A stretch of DNA of 64,000 nt from Actinopolyspora saharensis (GCF_900100925.1 NZ_FNKO01000002.1:1860001-1924000), one strand, 5' to 3'. Shown: positions 42,616 to 52,260, counted from the stretch's first letter. Translations and numbers: made by a program. Notes: a model not told the origin generated them from the letters alone.

Positions 42616-43404
42616 TCACGAGTCCTGAACGCGGTAGGTGCGGGTGGCCGAGGCCTGCTCCCGCGGCTTGAGCACGATCTGGTCCAGGTTGACGTGCTCG
42701 GGGCGCGTGGCCGCGAAGGAGATCACGTCGGCGACGTCGTCGGCGGACAGCGGGGTGAGACCGCGGTAGACGGCGGCGGCGCGTTCGGTGTCGCCGCCGT
42801 AGCGGACCTCGGAGAACTCGGTCTCGACCAGTCCGGGGGAGACCTCGGTGAAGCGGACCGGCTCTCCCAGGTGTTCTCCGCGCAGCGTGCGGTGCAGGGC
42901 TGCCTCGGCGTGCTTGGCCGAGGTGTAGCCGGCTCCGTTGTCGTAGACCTCGAGGGCGGCCACGGAGGTGACGGTGATGACGTGGCCGTTGCCGGAGTCG
43001 ACCAGCTTGGGCAGCAGCGCCTTCGTGAGTCGGAACGTACCGAGGACGTTGGTCTCCCACATCCAGCGCCAGTCCTCTTCGCTGGATTCCGCGACCGGGG
43101 CGCTCCCCTTGGCCCCGCCCGCGTTGTTGACCAGCACGCGGCAGGCGGGGACCTGTTCGACGAAGGAGTTCACCGAGTCCTCGTCGGTGACGTCCAGGGG
43201 CACGGCGGTGCCGCCGGTCTCGGCGGCGAGCTCCCGGAGTCGCTCGACCCGGCGGGCACCGAGGATCACGTGGAAGCCTTCGGAGGCCAGGGCGCGGGCG
43301 GTGGCCGCGCCGATTCCGGAACTGGCTCCGGTGACCACCGCCACTCCGCGGTGCCGTTCACCGGAGGAGTTCTCCGTTGTCGTCGTTGTCGGCTCGGTAC
43401 TCAC
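42616..43404 (-). CDS. Short-chain dehydrogenase (Rv0484-like)
   Basis: Classical SDR of 262 residues. Cofactor motif VVTGASSGIGAATARAL (T-G-x3-G-x-G, about 23-39), VLVNNAGGAKG (about 90-100), catalytic Ser in ITVTSVAAL and Y-x3-K in GYTSAKHAEAAL (about 157-168). NADP-type oxidoreductase of unknown substrate. GTG at 43404 chosen; a Thr-rich leader follows. Divergent from the L,D-transpeptidase as in M. tuberculosis. Confidence 0.9.
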   Translation of the reverse strand: MSTEPTTTTTENSSGERHRGVAVVTGASSGIGAATARALASEGFHVILGARRVERLRELAAETGGTAVPLDVTDEDSVNSFVEQVPACRVLVNNAGGAKGSAPVAESSEEDWRWMWETNVLGTFRLTKALLPKLVDSGNGHVITVTSVAALEVYDNGAGYTSAKHAEAALHRTLRGEHLGEPVRFTEVSPGLVETEFSEVRYGGDTERAAAVYRGLTPLSADDVADVISFAATRPEHVNLDQIVLKPREQASATRTYRVQDS

Positions 43405-43558
43405 GACGCGATTGTCGCGCGGGATCAAGGGACGTAGCCGACGGAACAATCAGATGTGATGCGTCACACTTCGCTGTCGGGCATCCTGTGTGCTTGCCGG
43501 ACGTCATTCTGGATAGAGAGGTGAAACGCGTTTACGCGGGCGATGGATTGAGGTAGGA

Positions 43559-44749
43559 GTGGCCACTAGGGTGAACGGTTCGCTGAGGCGCTCGCCAGGG
43601 GGAGCACTGATCGCGGTGCTGGCGGCGTTGTTGCTGGTCTCCGGGTGTGCGGGGGCGAACGGAGGAACCGGCGGCACCGGCGGCACCGAAGAGGACGACA
43701 GCGGTAGTTCGGATCCTGCGGTTTCCGTCGAACCGAAGAACGGCGCGGACGGGGTCAATCCGAAGGACCCGATCGAGGTCACCACGGAGAACGGGAAGCT
43801 GCGCGACGTTTCGCTGGTCAACGGTGACGGCGAGCAGGTAGAGGGCGAACTCGCCGAGAACGGAAGCACCTGGAGGACCACCGAGCCGCTCGGTTACGAC
43901 ACCGAGTACGAGTGGTCCGGGAAGGTGGTTCACTCCGGGGGAGGCACCGCTCCGGTGGAGGGAAGCTTCCACACGGTTGCCCCGAAGAACGTGGTGCGGG
44001 CAACGGTGAATCCGTACGGCAACAAGACGGTCGGCATCGCGATGCCGATCAGCATCAAGTTCGACTCCCCGGTGCAGAACAAGGCGGCCGTGCAGCGTGC
44101 CCTCGACGTGCAGACCTCGAAGCCCGTCGAAGGGGCTTGGGCGTGGCTCAACGACAAGCAGGTCGACTGGCGCCCGAAGGAGTACTGGCCCGCGCACACC
44201 CAGGTCAGCGTCGACGCGCCGCTGTACGGGATCGACTACGGCGGGGGCAGCTACGGCCAGGCCGACATCACGAGCGAGTTCGAGATCGGCCGTTCTCAGG
44301 TGGTCAAGGCCGAGGTGGACAAGCACCGGATGCGGGTGATCCGCAACGGCAAGGAGGTCGCGAACTACCCGGCCAGCTACGGCAAGCCCTCCAACCCGGA
44401 CCTGCACACCCACGAGGGCACCTACACCGTGATGGCCAAGCACCCCGTCGAGATCATGGACAACCCGAAGTACGGCTACACCGACGTGGAGAAGAAGTGG
44501 GCCGTGCGGATCTCCAACCACGGGGAGTTCATTCACGAGAACGAGAACAACCGGGCCAACATCGGCAGCAGGAACACCTCGCACGGTTGTGTGAACCTCA
44601 CCAACGCCGATGCCAAGGAGTACTTCCAGGGCGCGCTGCTCGGGGACCCGGTCGAGGTGACCGGCTCCGGCACCCAGATGCCTCCGAAGTACGCGGTCTA
44701 CGACTGGATGCTGAGCTGGCAGCAGTGGCAGGAGAAGTCGGCGCTGTGA
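43559..44749 (+). CDS. L,D-transpeptidase lipoprotein (LprQ-like)
   Basis: Secreted cell-wall cross-linking enzyme of 396 residues. N-terminal signal with lipobox LLLVSGC (Cys about 30), Gly/Thr/Asp linker, two Ig-like domains (about 45-245), then the YkuD domain (about 250-375) with HEGTYTVMAK, FIHEN and the catalytic S-H-G-C-V-N-L motif. Makes 3-3 peptidoglycan cross-links outside the membrane. GTG 43559 (GAGGT upstream) preferred; GTG 43571 also possible. A terminator follows. Confidence 0.92.
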   Translation: MATRVNGSLRRSPGGALIAVLAALLLVSGCAGANGGTGGTGGTEEDDSGSSDPAVSVEPKNGADGVNPKDPIEVTTENGKLRDVSLVNGDGEQVEGELAENGSTWRTTEPLGYDTEYEWSGKVVHSGGGTAPVEGSFHTVAPKNVVRATVNPYGNKTVGIAMPISIKFDSPVQNKAAVQRALDVQTSKPVEGAWAWLNDKQVDWRPKEYWPAHTQVSVDAPLYGIDYGGGSYGQADITSEFEIGRSQVVKAEVDKHRMRVIRNGKEVANYPASYGKPSNPDLHTHEGTYTVMAKHPVEIMDNPKYGYTDVEKKWAVRISNHGEFIHENENNRANIGSRNTSHGCVNLTNADAKEYFQGALLGDPVEVTGSGTQMPPKYAVYDWMLSWQQWQEKSAL

Positions 44750-44787
44750 CGGTGGGCCTCGGAGCGGTTTCCTACTGAGAGCTGTCG

Positions 44788-44819
44788 CGGGTGGAACGCT
44801 GCCCGGAGCGTTCCACCCG
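44788..44819 (+). terminator. Terminator of the L,D-transpeptidase gene
   Basis: Perfect 13-bp stem CGGGTGGAACGCT / AGCGTTCCACCCG with a 6-base loop, 39 bases after the stop. Confidence 0.8.
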
Positions 44820-44844
44820 GTGCGGGTCCGGCCCGACGCTCGTT

Positions 44845-44860
44845 GGTGATTTATATCACC
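44845..44860 (+). promoter_or_regulatory. CRP-like palindrome upstream of mshA
   Basis: Perfect palindrome GGTGATTTATATCACC, matching the GTGA-N6-TCAC core of CRP/FNR-family sites, 194 bases before mshA, in the 304-base gap 44750-45053 that otherwise shows no gene. Confidence 0.45.
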
Positions 44861-45053
44861 GTTCGATGTCCCGGGGTGAGTTCCGGGCTGTCTTCGCTGG
44901 TCATGTCGATACGCGCGGGCGCGTCCGAGTCGTCGCGCCGCTCGGTGACCCCGTTGTTGCGTGCCTCTCGGAATGTTTCCGCGCGGTAGGGCGTCGTGGT
45001 TGCGTGGGCCCGAAGGTCTCGGGCGCACACGACGAACTTGCGATGAGCAGTAG

Positions 45054-46349
45054 ATGAATTCCAGCAGACTTCCGATGCGCCCGCGCCGTGTCGCCGTGTT
45101 CTCGTTGCACACCTCGCCGCTGGAACAGCCGGGAACCGGTGATGCGGGCGGGATGAACGTCTATATCGCGCAGACGGCACGGCGAATGGCGCGGCTGGGT
45201 ACCGAGGTCGAGATCTTCACCCGGGCCACTTCCTCGGAGATTCCCCCGGTCGTGGAACTGGCACCGGGAGTGACCGTGCGCCACATCGTGGCCGGGCCGT
45301 TCGAGGGGCTGGACAAGAACGAGCTCCCCGCGCAGCTCTGCGCTTTCGGCGCGGGGGCGTTGCGGGTGGAGGCGCGTCAGGAGCCCGGCCACTACGACGT
45401 CGTGCACTCGCACTACTGGCTGTCCGGTCAGGTCGGCTGGTTGGCGCGGGAACGCTGGGGTGTCCCGCTCGTGCACACCGCGCACACCCTGGCCAAGGTG
45501 AAGAACGCGGCCCTGGCCGAGGGCGACAAGCCCGAGCCGAGCGTGCGCGTGGTGGGTGAGGAGCAGGTCGTGGCCGATGCCGACCGCCTCGTGGCCAACA
45601 CCGAGACCGAGGCGCGGGAGCTGGTCACCCGTTACGATGCCGATCCCGCCGATGTCGCGGTGGTCCCGCCGGGGGTGGACCTGGAGCGTTTCACCCCGGG
45701 AGACCAGGGCGCGGCACGGGACAGGTTGGGGCTGGACCCCGACTCGGTGGTGCTCACCTTCGTGGGGCGGGTGCAGCCGTTGAAGGGGCCGGACGTGCTG
45801 TTGCGCTCGGTGGCCGAGCTCCTCGGGCGTTTCCCCGAGCTGCGTCCCGTGCTCCGCGTGCTGATGGTGGGCGGACCTTCCGGCAACGGCACCGAACGCC
45901 CGGAGGCCATGGAGCAGTTGGCCGAGGAACTCGGCATCACGGACGTGGTTCGCTTCTCGCCCCCGCAGTGGGGGGACGACCTGGTGGCCGTGTACCGCGC
46001 CAGTGATCTGGTGGCGGTCCCCAGCTACAACGAGTCCTTCGGGCTCGTCGCGCTGGAGGCGCAGGCCTGTGGAACTCCCGTGGTCGCCGCAGCCGTGGGC
46101 GGGTTGTCGGTGGCCGTCTCCGACGGGGTGTCGGGCAGGTTGGTCGAGGGGCACGCCTCGCGGGACTGGGCCGACGTGCTCTCTTCGCTGGTGTGGAATC
46201 CCGGGGTGCGGAGCAGGTTGGGCGCGGCGGCTCCGGAGGAGGCCGCGCGTTTCTCCTGGCAGCGCACTACGGAGTCGCTGCTGGAGACCTACGTCCGGGC
46301 GCGGAAGTCCTTCCGGGACACCTCCTGGTTGGGCGAGGCGACTGCTTGA
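45054..46349 (+). CDS. mshA: D-inositol-3-phosphate glycosyltransferase MshA
   Basis: GT-B glycosyltransferase of 431 residues, first step of mycothiol synthesis (UDP-GlcNAc + inositol-3-phosphate). Seen: [20 protein letters not shown] (about 18-37), [19 protein letters not shown] (about 119-137), [14 protein letters not shown] (about 239-252), and the nucleotide-sugar motif [20 protein letters not shown] (about 324-343). Same position as Rv0486. Confidence 0.95.
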   Translation: MNSSRLPMRPRRVAVFSLHTSPLEQPGTGDAGGMNVYIAQTARRMARLGTEVEIFTRATSSEIPPVVELAPGVTVRHIVAGPFEGLDKNELPAQLCAFGAGALRVEARQEPGHYDVVHSHYWLSGQVGWLARERWGVPLVHTAHTLAKVKNAALAEGDKPEPSVRVVGEEQVVADADRLVANTETEARELVTRYDADPADVAVVPPGVDLERFTPGDQGAARDRLGLDPDSVVLTFVGRVQPLKGPDVLLRSVAELLGRFPELRPVLRVLMVGGPSGNGTERPEAMEQLAEELGITDVVRFSPPQWGDDLVAVYRASDLVAVPSYNESFGLVALEAQACGTPVVAAAVGGLSVAVSDGVSGRLVEGHASRDWADVLSSLVWNPGVRSRLGAAAPEEAARFSWQRTTESLLETYVRARKSFRDTSWLGEATA

Positions 46350-46485
46350 GCGCGGTGCGGACCGCGGCCGCGGAGGGCTTTGGTGATTCGATTCTCGAAG
46401 GACCGGTAGTCCTGTGTTCGTCCGTCAGAGGAAGCAAGCTCGCCCCGGTGCTCGTCGCACCGGCTCGAGAGCGAGGAGGAGAGCA

Positions 46486-47019
46486 ATGAGCTCAGCCGCG
46501 CGGGAATCGCTCGACCAAGTGATCGAGGCTACTCTGGATGACGGGGAGCTGGATTACGAGCACCCCGAGCTCGGAAGGTTCTTCGTCACCCTTCCGGGGA
46601 CCAACAAACTGCAGACGAATTGCTGGTTGATCGTCTCCGAGCACTCGTTGATCGTGGAAGCGTTCGTGTGCAGGCAGCCCGACGAGGGGCACGAGGAGTT
46701 CTACCGTTACGTGCTGCGGCGCAACGCGCGGTTGTACGGGGTGCACTACACCGTCGACAGCACCGGCGATCTTTACCTGATCGGAAGAATCGGTTTGCAC
46801 GCGGTTAACGCCGATGAACTCGATCGTGTTCTGGGGCAGGTGCTGGAAGCCGCGGACGGTGATTTCAACCCCTTGCTGCGAATCGGTTTCGCCACTGCCA
46901 TTCGTCGCGAGTGGGGATGGCGGGAATCACGCGGTGAATCGCTGGCGAATCTGCGCGCGTTCAGCTCGCTCGTCGAGCGGGACGGGGTGCTCCCTCCGGT
47001 GTCCGACTCCGGATCATAA
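46486..47019 (+). CDS. YbjN-domain protein (Rv0487-like)
   Basis: Protein of 177 residues, YbjN/DUF1790 type-III-chaperone-like fold (FFVTLPGTNKLQTNCWLIVS; FNPLLRIGFATAIRREWGW). Conserved between mshA and gpmA in actinobacteria; cytosolic, function unknown. ATG at 46486 with GCGAGGAGGAG 6 bases upstream. A module A repeat begins about 40 bases after the stop. Confidence 0.88.
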   Translation: MSSAARESLDQVIEATLDDGELDYEHPELGRFFVTLPGTNKLQTNCWLIVSEHSLIVEAFVCRQPDEGHEEFYRYVLRRNARLYGVHYTVDSTGDLYLIGRIGLHAVNADELDRVLGQVLEAADGDFNPLLRIGFATAIRREWGWRESRGESLANLRAFSSLVERDGVLPPVSDSGS

Positions 47020-47059
47020 TTTGCGGGGAGAGTGCGGCGGCTCGCTCTGCTTGGCGGTG

Positions 47060-47180
47060 CGGGTGGCGGAACCTCTCGCGGGCTCTCGCTGCGGGTGCCC
47101 CGACATCGGGTAGCGGCCTACACAACGTCGGGGCCGTCCTCGCGAGAGCACCACGAGAGAACCCGCGGCGGTGCCGACGG
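47060..47180 (+). repeat. Dispersed structured repeat, module A copy 4
   Basis: Core CCCCGAC/GTCGGGG (47098-47104 with 47127-47133) and GTAG/CTAC loop as in the other copies, but outer stems are CTCTCG/CGAGAG (47073-47078 with 47154-47159) and GCTCTCG/CGAGAGC (47082-47088 with 47143-47149). Follows the YbjN gene on the same strand. Confidence 0.85.
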
Positions 47181-47240
47181 GTCAGGCTCGAAGCGCTCGC
47201 GTTGGGGTGACAGGCTTTTCGGGGACCGGCTTGTCGTAGC
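47181..47240 (+). repeat. Module B repeat following A copy 4
   Basis: GCTCGAAGCGCTCGCGTTGG at 47186-47205, then a divergent tail. Confidence 0.65.
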
Positions 47241-47249
47241 TGGTTCCGG

Positions 47250-47380
47250 GCGGAATCGCTCGCGGCGCTTGGCTGCGGATGCCCGGCATCGGGTAGACAC
47301 TCCTCTGCTCCTCGGGCTGCGCAGTTTCGCGCGAAACGTTCCCCTCATACGGCACGAGAACCGGCAGTGGTGCCGACTGC
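47250..47380 (+). repeat. Decayed module A copy 5
   Basis: Keeps CCGGCATCGGGTAGAC in the core position and GGTGCCGACTGCTCAGGCTC at the 3' side, but the stems no longer pair. A TTTCGCGCGAAA palindrome is present. Confidence 0.6.
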
Positions 47381-47430
47381 TCAGGCTCGTAAGCGCTTTC
47401 GTTGGAGCGGACCCCTTGGTCGGGAGTTCC
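47381..47430 (+). repeat. Module B repeat, with TCGGGAGTTCC box
   Basis: GCTCGTAAGCGCTTTCGTTGG variant, then TCGGGAGTTCC at 47420-47430, the same two boxes and order as at 42.4 and 58.3 kb. Confidence 0.7.
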
Positions 47431-48249
47431 TGTCCGGAGCTCTCCGGCGGTTGCTCGGGGCGCGGCGGGGTGTCGCTGCCGGGAGGTCGATTTCGGACGG
47501 CGGGACCAGCGTTCCGCCGGTACGTTTGAGCGCGAGCCGGTTGGTGGTAACCGGGGCTCGAGTCGGCGCTCCGCTCGGCGACGCGCCAGTGGGGCCTTTC
47601 GAAGCTCGCGGGGCCTTGCCGGACCCGGCGCGGGACGGCTCGGGAGAGAGGGGGAGTCACGAGCTCGAGCCGCCCCGCGCGGGGGTTCCGCTGTGCCGGG
47701 CGCAGTAGGCGGGGAGACCCTGGCCCGGCAGGCACGGTCCGACGGGGGGAGCGGACCGTACACGACTCCGACGGGATCGGGGAGTGCGTGGGAGCCGATC
47801 TCGTCAGAGCGCTGCCAAACTTCGCAGAGTTGAGCAATGACCACAAGGCCAGTGCCCTGCTCCAATCGAGTGAAGTTTGAATTAGAAAGTAACGTTGTGA
47901 AGTCCCTGTGTCCCTATTTCACCCGAATATGTGATTAGTGACACAAATAGGGGATCGAGAAAGCGGCAGATAAATAACAGTCTGATTTCACCTGTGGTGG
48001 AGGGGTTTGTCACCCCCGGGAAAGGTGATCGTGGAATGTCGTCCGTGATCACCGGGAGGTGTCCCCGGACGGCGCGAAAGCCGCCCGAGAAGTGAATCAG
48101 TCCCGGCTTCGTTCGCTTTCGCCGCGGGGTTTCGCCTGGTCGTCCGCGGATCCGCTACCCCTTGATCTGCCGGCACTGCTCGCGGGGCGGGTGAATCACC
48201 CCACCCGTGCGTCGCGTGTCCACCTCGTCGTGGGCGCTAACCTGGCGGC
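47431..48249 (+). other. Gene-free stretch before gpmA, with AT-rich segment
   Basis: No supported gene. About 47870-48000 is strikingly AT-rich for this genome and holds CCCTATTT (47912-47919) paired with AAATAGGG (47945-47952) and a CRP-like site. It may be the gpmA regulatory region; the remainder looks like eroded repeat. Confidence 0.6.
47930..47945 (+). promoter_or_regulatory. CRP-like site upstream of gpmA
   Basis: TGTGATTAGTGACACA fits TGTGA-N6-TCACA with one mismatch, about 305 bases before gpmA, inside the AT-rich segment. Confidence 0.4.
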
Positions 48250-48996
48250 ATGACTGTCGGGACCCTTGTACTGCTGCGCCACGGCGAGAGCACGTGGAAC
48301 GCGCGGAATCTGTTCACCGGATGGGTGGACGTCCCCCTGTCGGAGGACGGGGAGGCCGAAGCACGTCGTGGCGGTGAGCTGCTCGCCGAGTCGGAGCTGT
48401 TGCCCGATGTGGTGCACACCTCCCTGCTGCGCCGGGCGATCAGCACCGCGAACACGGCCCTGGATGTCGCCGAGCGGCACTGGATCCCCGTCCGCAGGGA
48501 CTGGAGGCTCAACGAACGCCACTACGGTGCTCTACAGGGCAAGGACAAGAAGCAGACCCTGGAGACGTACGGCGAGGAGCAGTTCATGCTCTGGCGCCGT
48601 TCGTTCGACACTCCTCCCCCGGAGATCGACCCGAGCGACCCGTACACCCAGGAGGGGGACCCGCGCTACGCGGACCTGGGGTCCGCGATGCCGCGCACCG
48701 AGTGCCTCAAGGACGTCGTCACCCGGTTGCTGCCCTACTGGGAGTCCGCGGTCGTCCCGGACCTGCGCGCGGGCAGGACGGTGCTCGTGGCCGCGCACGG
48801 CAACTCGCTGCGCGCGCTGGTCAAGCACCTGGACGGGGTCTCCGACCAGGACATAGCCGCGCTCAACATCCCGACCGGCATTCCGCTGCGCTACGACCTG
48901 GATGAGCAGCTGAACCCGGAGAACCCGGGGGGCACCTACCTCGATCCGGACGCGGCGGCCGAGGCCGCTGCCTCGGTGGCCAGTCAGGGACGCTGA
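48250..48996 (+). CDS. gpmA: 2,3-bisphosphoglycerate-dependent phosphoglycerate mutase
   Basis: Glycolytic enzyme of 248 residues interconverting 3- and 2-phosphoglycerate. Phospho-His motif [20 protein letters not shown] (about 8-27), [13 protein letters not shown] (about 91-103), and second catalytic His in [15 protein letters not shown] (about 181-195). Normal length. Same place as gpm1 upstream of senX3. Confidence 0.96.
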   Translation: MTVGTLVLLRHGESTWNARNLFTGWVDVPLSEDGEAEARRGGELLAESELLPDVVHTSLLRRAISTANTALDVAERHWIPVRRDWRLNERHYGALQGKDKKQTLETYGEEQFMLWRRSFDTPPPEIDPSDPYTQEGDPRYADLGSAMPRTECLKDVVTRLLPYWESAVVPDLRAGRTVLVAAHGNSLRALVKHLDGVSDQDIAALNIPTGIPLRYDLDEQLNPENPGGTYLDPDAAAEAAASVASQGR

Positions 48997-49228
48997 CCCG
49001 AGCGGGAGGCGAAGCGCCGTCGTCCCCGGCACCGAGAACCGAGGGGCGGCGGCGCTCGGTTCGCGGCCCGTCCGAGCGGCCCATCCGACTCGAGGACGTC
49101 CACCTCCTGAACGGGTGTTCTCTTTCGGGTGAATCCAGGGTGAAAAACCCCCTGCGGGGTGTCAGAGGTATCACTGAATGGCCTCATACTCTGGTCGAGC
49201 CCTGCCCTGACTTGCTTACGATGCTGGT

Positions 49229-50473
49229 GTGACCGCATTGGGCTATAGCGCCCTGTTGATCGGCGTGCTGGCGTTGGGCTTGGTGGCGGGATACCGACTC
49301 GCCGTGAGCCGTGGACGATCCGAGCGCACACGTGCGAAGGGGCCGACAGTCGCGGAGCTGCTGCAGCGTCTGGTGCACACCAGTGACAACGGAATCGTCG
49401 TGCTGAACAGCTTCGGCGACGTGGTGGTGCACAACCCCCGAGCCGACGAACTCGGCTTCGTGCGCGACAGCCGTCCCGACTCCCGGGCACGCGAGGCCTC
49501 CGACCGGGCGCTGAGCACGGGAGAGCCGGTTTCGGTGGACCTGTCCCCGTTGAACCGGGACGCCCAGCACGGGCGTGCCCCCACCGCCGTGCTCGGCAAC
49601 GTCCGCCCGCTGGGTGACGGGTTCACCGTGGTGGACGCCGCCGACGAGTCGGAGTCCGTGCGCCTGGAGGAGACCAGGCGGGACTTCGTGGCCAACGTCA
49701 GCCACGAGCTCAAGACCCCGGTCGGAGCCCTGGCGCTGTTGGCCGAGACGGTGCTGGACGCGGCGGACGACCCCGACGAGGTGCGCCGCTTCTCGAACAA
49801 GATCCTGCACGAGTCGACCCGGCTCGGCACGCTCGTTTCCGAGTTGATCGCCCTTTCCAGGTTGCAGGGCGCCGAACCGCTCCCCGAGCTGTCCACCGTC
49901 GATGTCGACGACGTCGTCGAGGAGGCGCTGGGGCGCTGCCGAGTGGCCGCGGAGTCGGCCGGGATCGACATCACCACCGACGAGGCCAGTGGGCTGCAGC
50001 TCGAAGGCGATCGCACCCTGCTGGTCACCGCGCTGAGCAACCTGATCAACAACGCGGTGTCCTACTCACCGGACGCGAGCCCGGTGTCGATCAGCAGACG
50101 ACTCCGCGAGGACTACGTGGAGATCGCGGTTACCGACCGGGGCATCGGAATCGACCCCGCGGACCAGGAGCGCGTGTTCGAGCGCTTCTACCGGGTGGAT
50201 CGAGCTCGCTCCAGGGCCACCGGTGGTACCGGTCTCGGGTTGGCCATCGTCAAGCACGTCGCCGCCAACCACGGCGGGGAGGTCAAGGTGTGGAGCAAGC
50301 CCGGAACCGGTTCCACCTTCACGCTGCGGGTGCCGCGGCATCCGAGGCGTGAACCGGCCCGAACCACCGAAACCGCGTCCGTCCGGCGCGAGGAACCGGG
50401 CGACGAGTCAGAAGACCGCGTGACCCACACCGCGGAGGGGACGCGAACCGTCGAAACGGGAGGAGTCCGGTGA
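49229..50473 (+). CDS. senX3: Sensor histidine kinase SenX3
   Basis: Membrane kinase of 414 residues controlling phosphate-starvation responses with RegX3. One N-terminal hydrophobic helix (about 5-23), PAS-like domain (about 40-145), HisKA box FVANVSHELKTPVGAL (phospho-His about 159) and HATPase_c motifs LINNAVSYSP, DRGIGIDP and GGTGLGLAIVKH. The 3' end overlaps regX3 by 4 bases (GTGA). No phoU-like gene is adjacent here. Confidence 0.95.
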   Translation: MTALGYSALLIGVLALGLVAGYRLAVSRGRSERTRAKGPTVAELLQRLVHTSDNGIVVLNSFGDVVVHNPRADELGFVRDSRPDSRAREASDRALSTGEPVSVDLSPLNRDAQHGRAPTAVLGNVRPLGDGFTVVDAADESESVRLEETRRDFVANVSHELKTPVGALALLAETVLDAADDPDEVRRFSNKILHESTRLGTLVSELIALSRLQGAEPLPELSTVDVDDVVEEALGRCRVAAESAGIDITTDEASGLQLEGDRTLLVTALSNLINNAVSYSPDASPVSISRRLREDYVEIAVTDRGIGIDPADQERVFERFYRVDRARSRATGGTGLGLAIVKHVAANHGGEVKVWSKPGTGSTFTLRVPRHPRREPARTTETASVRREEPGDESEDRVTHTAEGTRTVETGGVR

Positions 50474-51159
50474 CCAGGGTGCTGATCGTGGAGGACGAGG
50501 AGTCCTTCGCCGACCCACTGGCTTTCATGCTGCGCAAAGAGGGATTCACCGCATCCGTGGCCACTACGGGCCAGGAGGCTCTGGAGGATTTCGAACGCAA
50601 CGGCGCCGACATCGTGCTGCTCGACCTGATGCTGCCCGGGATGAGCGGAACGGACGTGTGCAAGGAGATCCGGCAGCGCTCCTCCGTTCCGGTGATCATG
50701 GTTACGGCCCGGGGCGCCGAGATCGACAAGGTCGTCGGTCTGGAGCTTGGTGCCGACGACTACGTCACCAAGCCCTACTCGGCTCGGGAGCTGACCGCTC
50801 GGGTGCGGGCGGTGCTGCGGCGCCGCGGCGGAGAGGCCGAGGAACCGGCCCCGAGCGGGCAGACGCTGGAGGCGGGACCGGTGCGCATGGACGTGGAGCG
50901 GCACGTGGTCACGGTCTCCGGCGAGGAGGTCGGGCTTCCGCTCAAGGAGTTCGACCTGCTGGAGTACCTGCTGCGCAACGTCGGACGAGTGCTGACGAGG
51001 GGACAGCTGATCGACCGGGTGTGGGGAGCCGACTACGTCGGCGACACCAAGACGCTCGACGTGCACATCAAGCGGCTGCGCTCCAAGCTGGAACCGGACC
51101 CCACGGATCCGCGGCACCTGCTCACCGTGCGTGGGCTGGGGTACAAGTTCGAGACGTGA
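50470..51159 (+). CDS. regX3: Response regulator RegX3
   Basis: OmpR/PhoB-type regulator of 229 residues. Receiver domain 1-115 with acidic pocket VEDEES, phospho-acceptor Asp in VLLDLMLPGM (about 52) and Lys in YVTKPYS (about 101). Winged-helix DNA-binding domain 130-229 (LPLKEFDLLEYLLRNVGRVL; DVHIKRLRSKLEPDP). GTG start overlaps senX3. Confidence 0.96.
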   Translation: MTRVLIVEDEESFADPLAFMLRKEGFTASVATTGQEALEDFERNGADIVLLDLMLPGMSGTDVCKEIRQRSSVPVIMVTARGAEIDKVVGLELGADDYVTKPYSARELTARVRAVLRRRGGEAEEPAPSGQTLEAGPVRMDVERHVVTVSGEEVGLPLKEFDLLEYLLRNVGRVLTRGQLIDRVWGADYVGDTKTLDVHIKRLRSKLEPDPTDPRHLLTVRGLGYKFET

Positions 51160-51210
51160 ATCTCACCGCCACACACTTGTGGCGCTCTTCGGGACGGTAG
51201 GTTGGCCCCC

Positions 51211-52200
51211 ATGCGCCTAGGGGTGCTCGACGTGGGGTCGAATACCGTTCACTTGCTGGTGGTGGATGCGTACCGCGGTGCGCATCCCACACCGATGACG
51301 TCCGAGAAGACCGTGCTGCGGCTGTCCGAGCGGATCGACGCCTCCGGAACGCTGCCCGCATTCGCCGTCGAGGAGCTCACGAGCAGCGTCGAGGCCGCGC
51401 GCAAGTCGGCGCTGGAGCTCGGGTGCTCCGAGCTCGTCGGTTTCGCGACCTCGGCCATCCGCCGCGCGGACAACGTCGCTGAGGTCCTGGAGCGGGTCCG
51501 GGAGCGGACCGGGGTCGAGCTGCGGGTCCTCTCGGGCGTCGACGAAGCCCGCTTCACTTTTCTCGCGGCCAGACGCTGGTACGGCTGGTCGGCGGGCAAC
51601 CTCCTCGTGCTCGACATCGGGGGAGGTTCGCTGGAGATGGCTCTCGGCGTCGACGAACAGCCGGACACGGCGGTCTCCTTGCCGCTCGGGGCCGGGCACG
51701 TCGCGCGTGTCTGGTCCGCGGAGGACCCGCCGCGCCGTGCCGAGGTCGAGCGGCTGCGGGAGTGGATCGACGACCAGCTGGCCGAGACGGCTCGTCGCTT
51801 CCGGGAGTTCGACCGCCCGGACAAGGTCGTGGCGACCTCCAAGACCTTCCGCTCGCTGGCCAGGTTGAGCGGTGCTGCCGCCGCCTCCGCGGGGCCGCGC
51901 GCGCACCGGACCCTCACCTCCGGGGCGCTGAACCAGCTGCTCGCCTTCGTGACGAGGATCTCCGCGGCCGACCTGGCCTCGCTGGACGGTGTGAGCAGCG
52001 CACGGGCGCATCAGCTCACCAGCGGAGGACTGGTGGCCGAGGGGGTGCTGCGCTCCCTGGACGTGTCCGAGGTCGAGATCTGCCCGTGGGCCCTGCGCGA
52101 GGGCGTGATCCTGCGGCGGCTGGACCGGGCCGACGTTGCCGACGGCCCCGAGGACGGCCTGAGCGCACCGTCGATAATCGCGGGGGACGATACTGGGTGA
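51211..52200 (+). CDS. ppx: Ppx/GppA-type exopolyphosphatase (Rv0496-like)
   Basis: ASKHA-fold phosphatase of 329 residues, expected to cleave polyphosphate or pppGpp. P-loops LDVGSNTVHLLVVD (about 5-18) and VLDIGGGSLEMALG (about 134-147). ATG at 51211 matches family starts and has a TAGGTT box just upstream, suggesting a leaderless message. The gene order regX3-ppx links it to phosphate physiology. Confidence 0.9.
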   Translation: MRLGVLDVGSNTVHLLVVDAYRGAHPTPMTSEKTVLRLSERIDASGTLPAFAVEELTSSVEAARKSALELGCSELVGFATSAIRRADNVAEVLERVRERTGVELRVLSGVDEARFTFLAARRWYGWSAGNLLVLDIGGGSLEMALGVDEQPDTAVSLPLGAGHVARVWSAEDPPRRAEVERLREWIDDQLAETARRFREFDRPDKVVATSKTFRSLARLSGAAAASAGPRAHRTLTSGALNQLLAFVTRISAADLASLDGVSSARAHQLTSGGLVAEGVLRSLDVSEVEICPWALREGVILRRLDRADVADGPEDGLSAPSIIAGDDTG

Positions 52201-52260
52201 CAGCCGCGCGATCGCGGAGTCAACTGGACGCGAGATCTAGCACGGGGCACGGTGGAGTCG

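Noticed and set aside
3540..48000. CRISPR array
   Set aside because: Repeats are long, self-complementary, far apart and separated by genes; no regular spacers and no cas genes.
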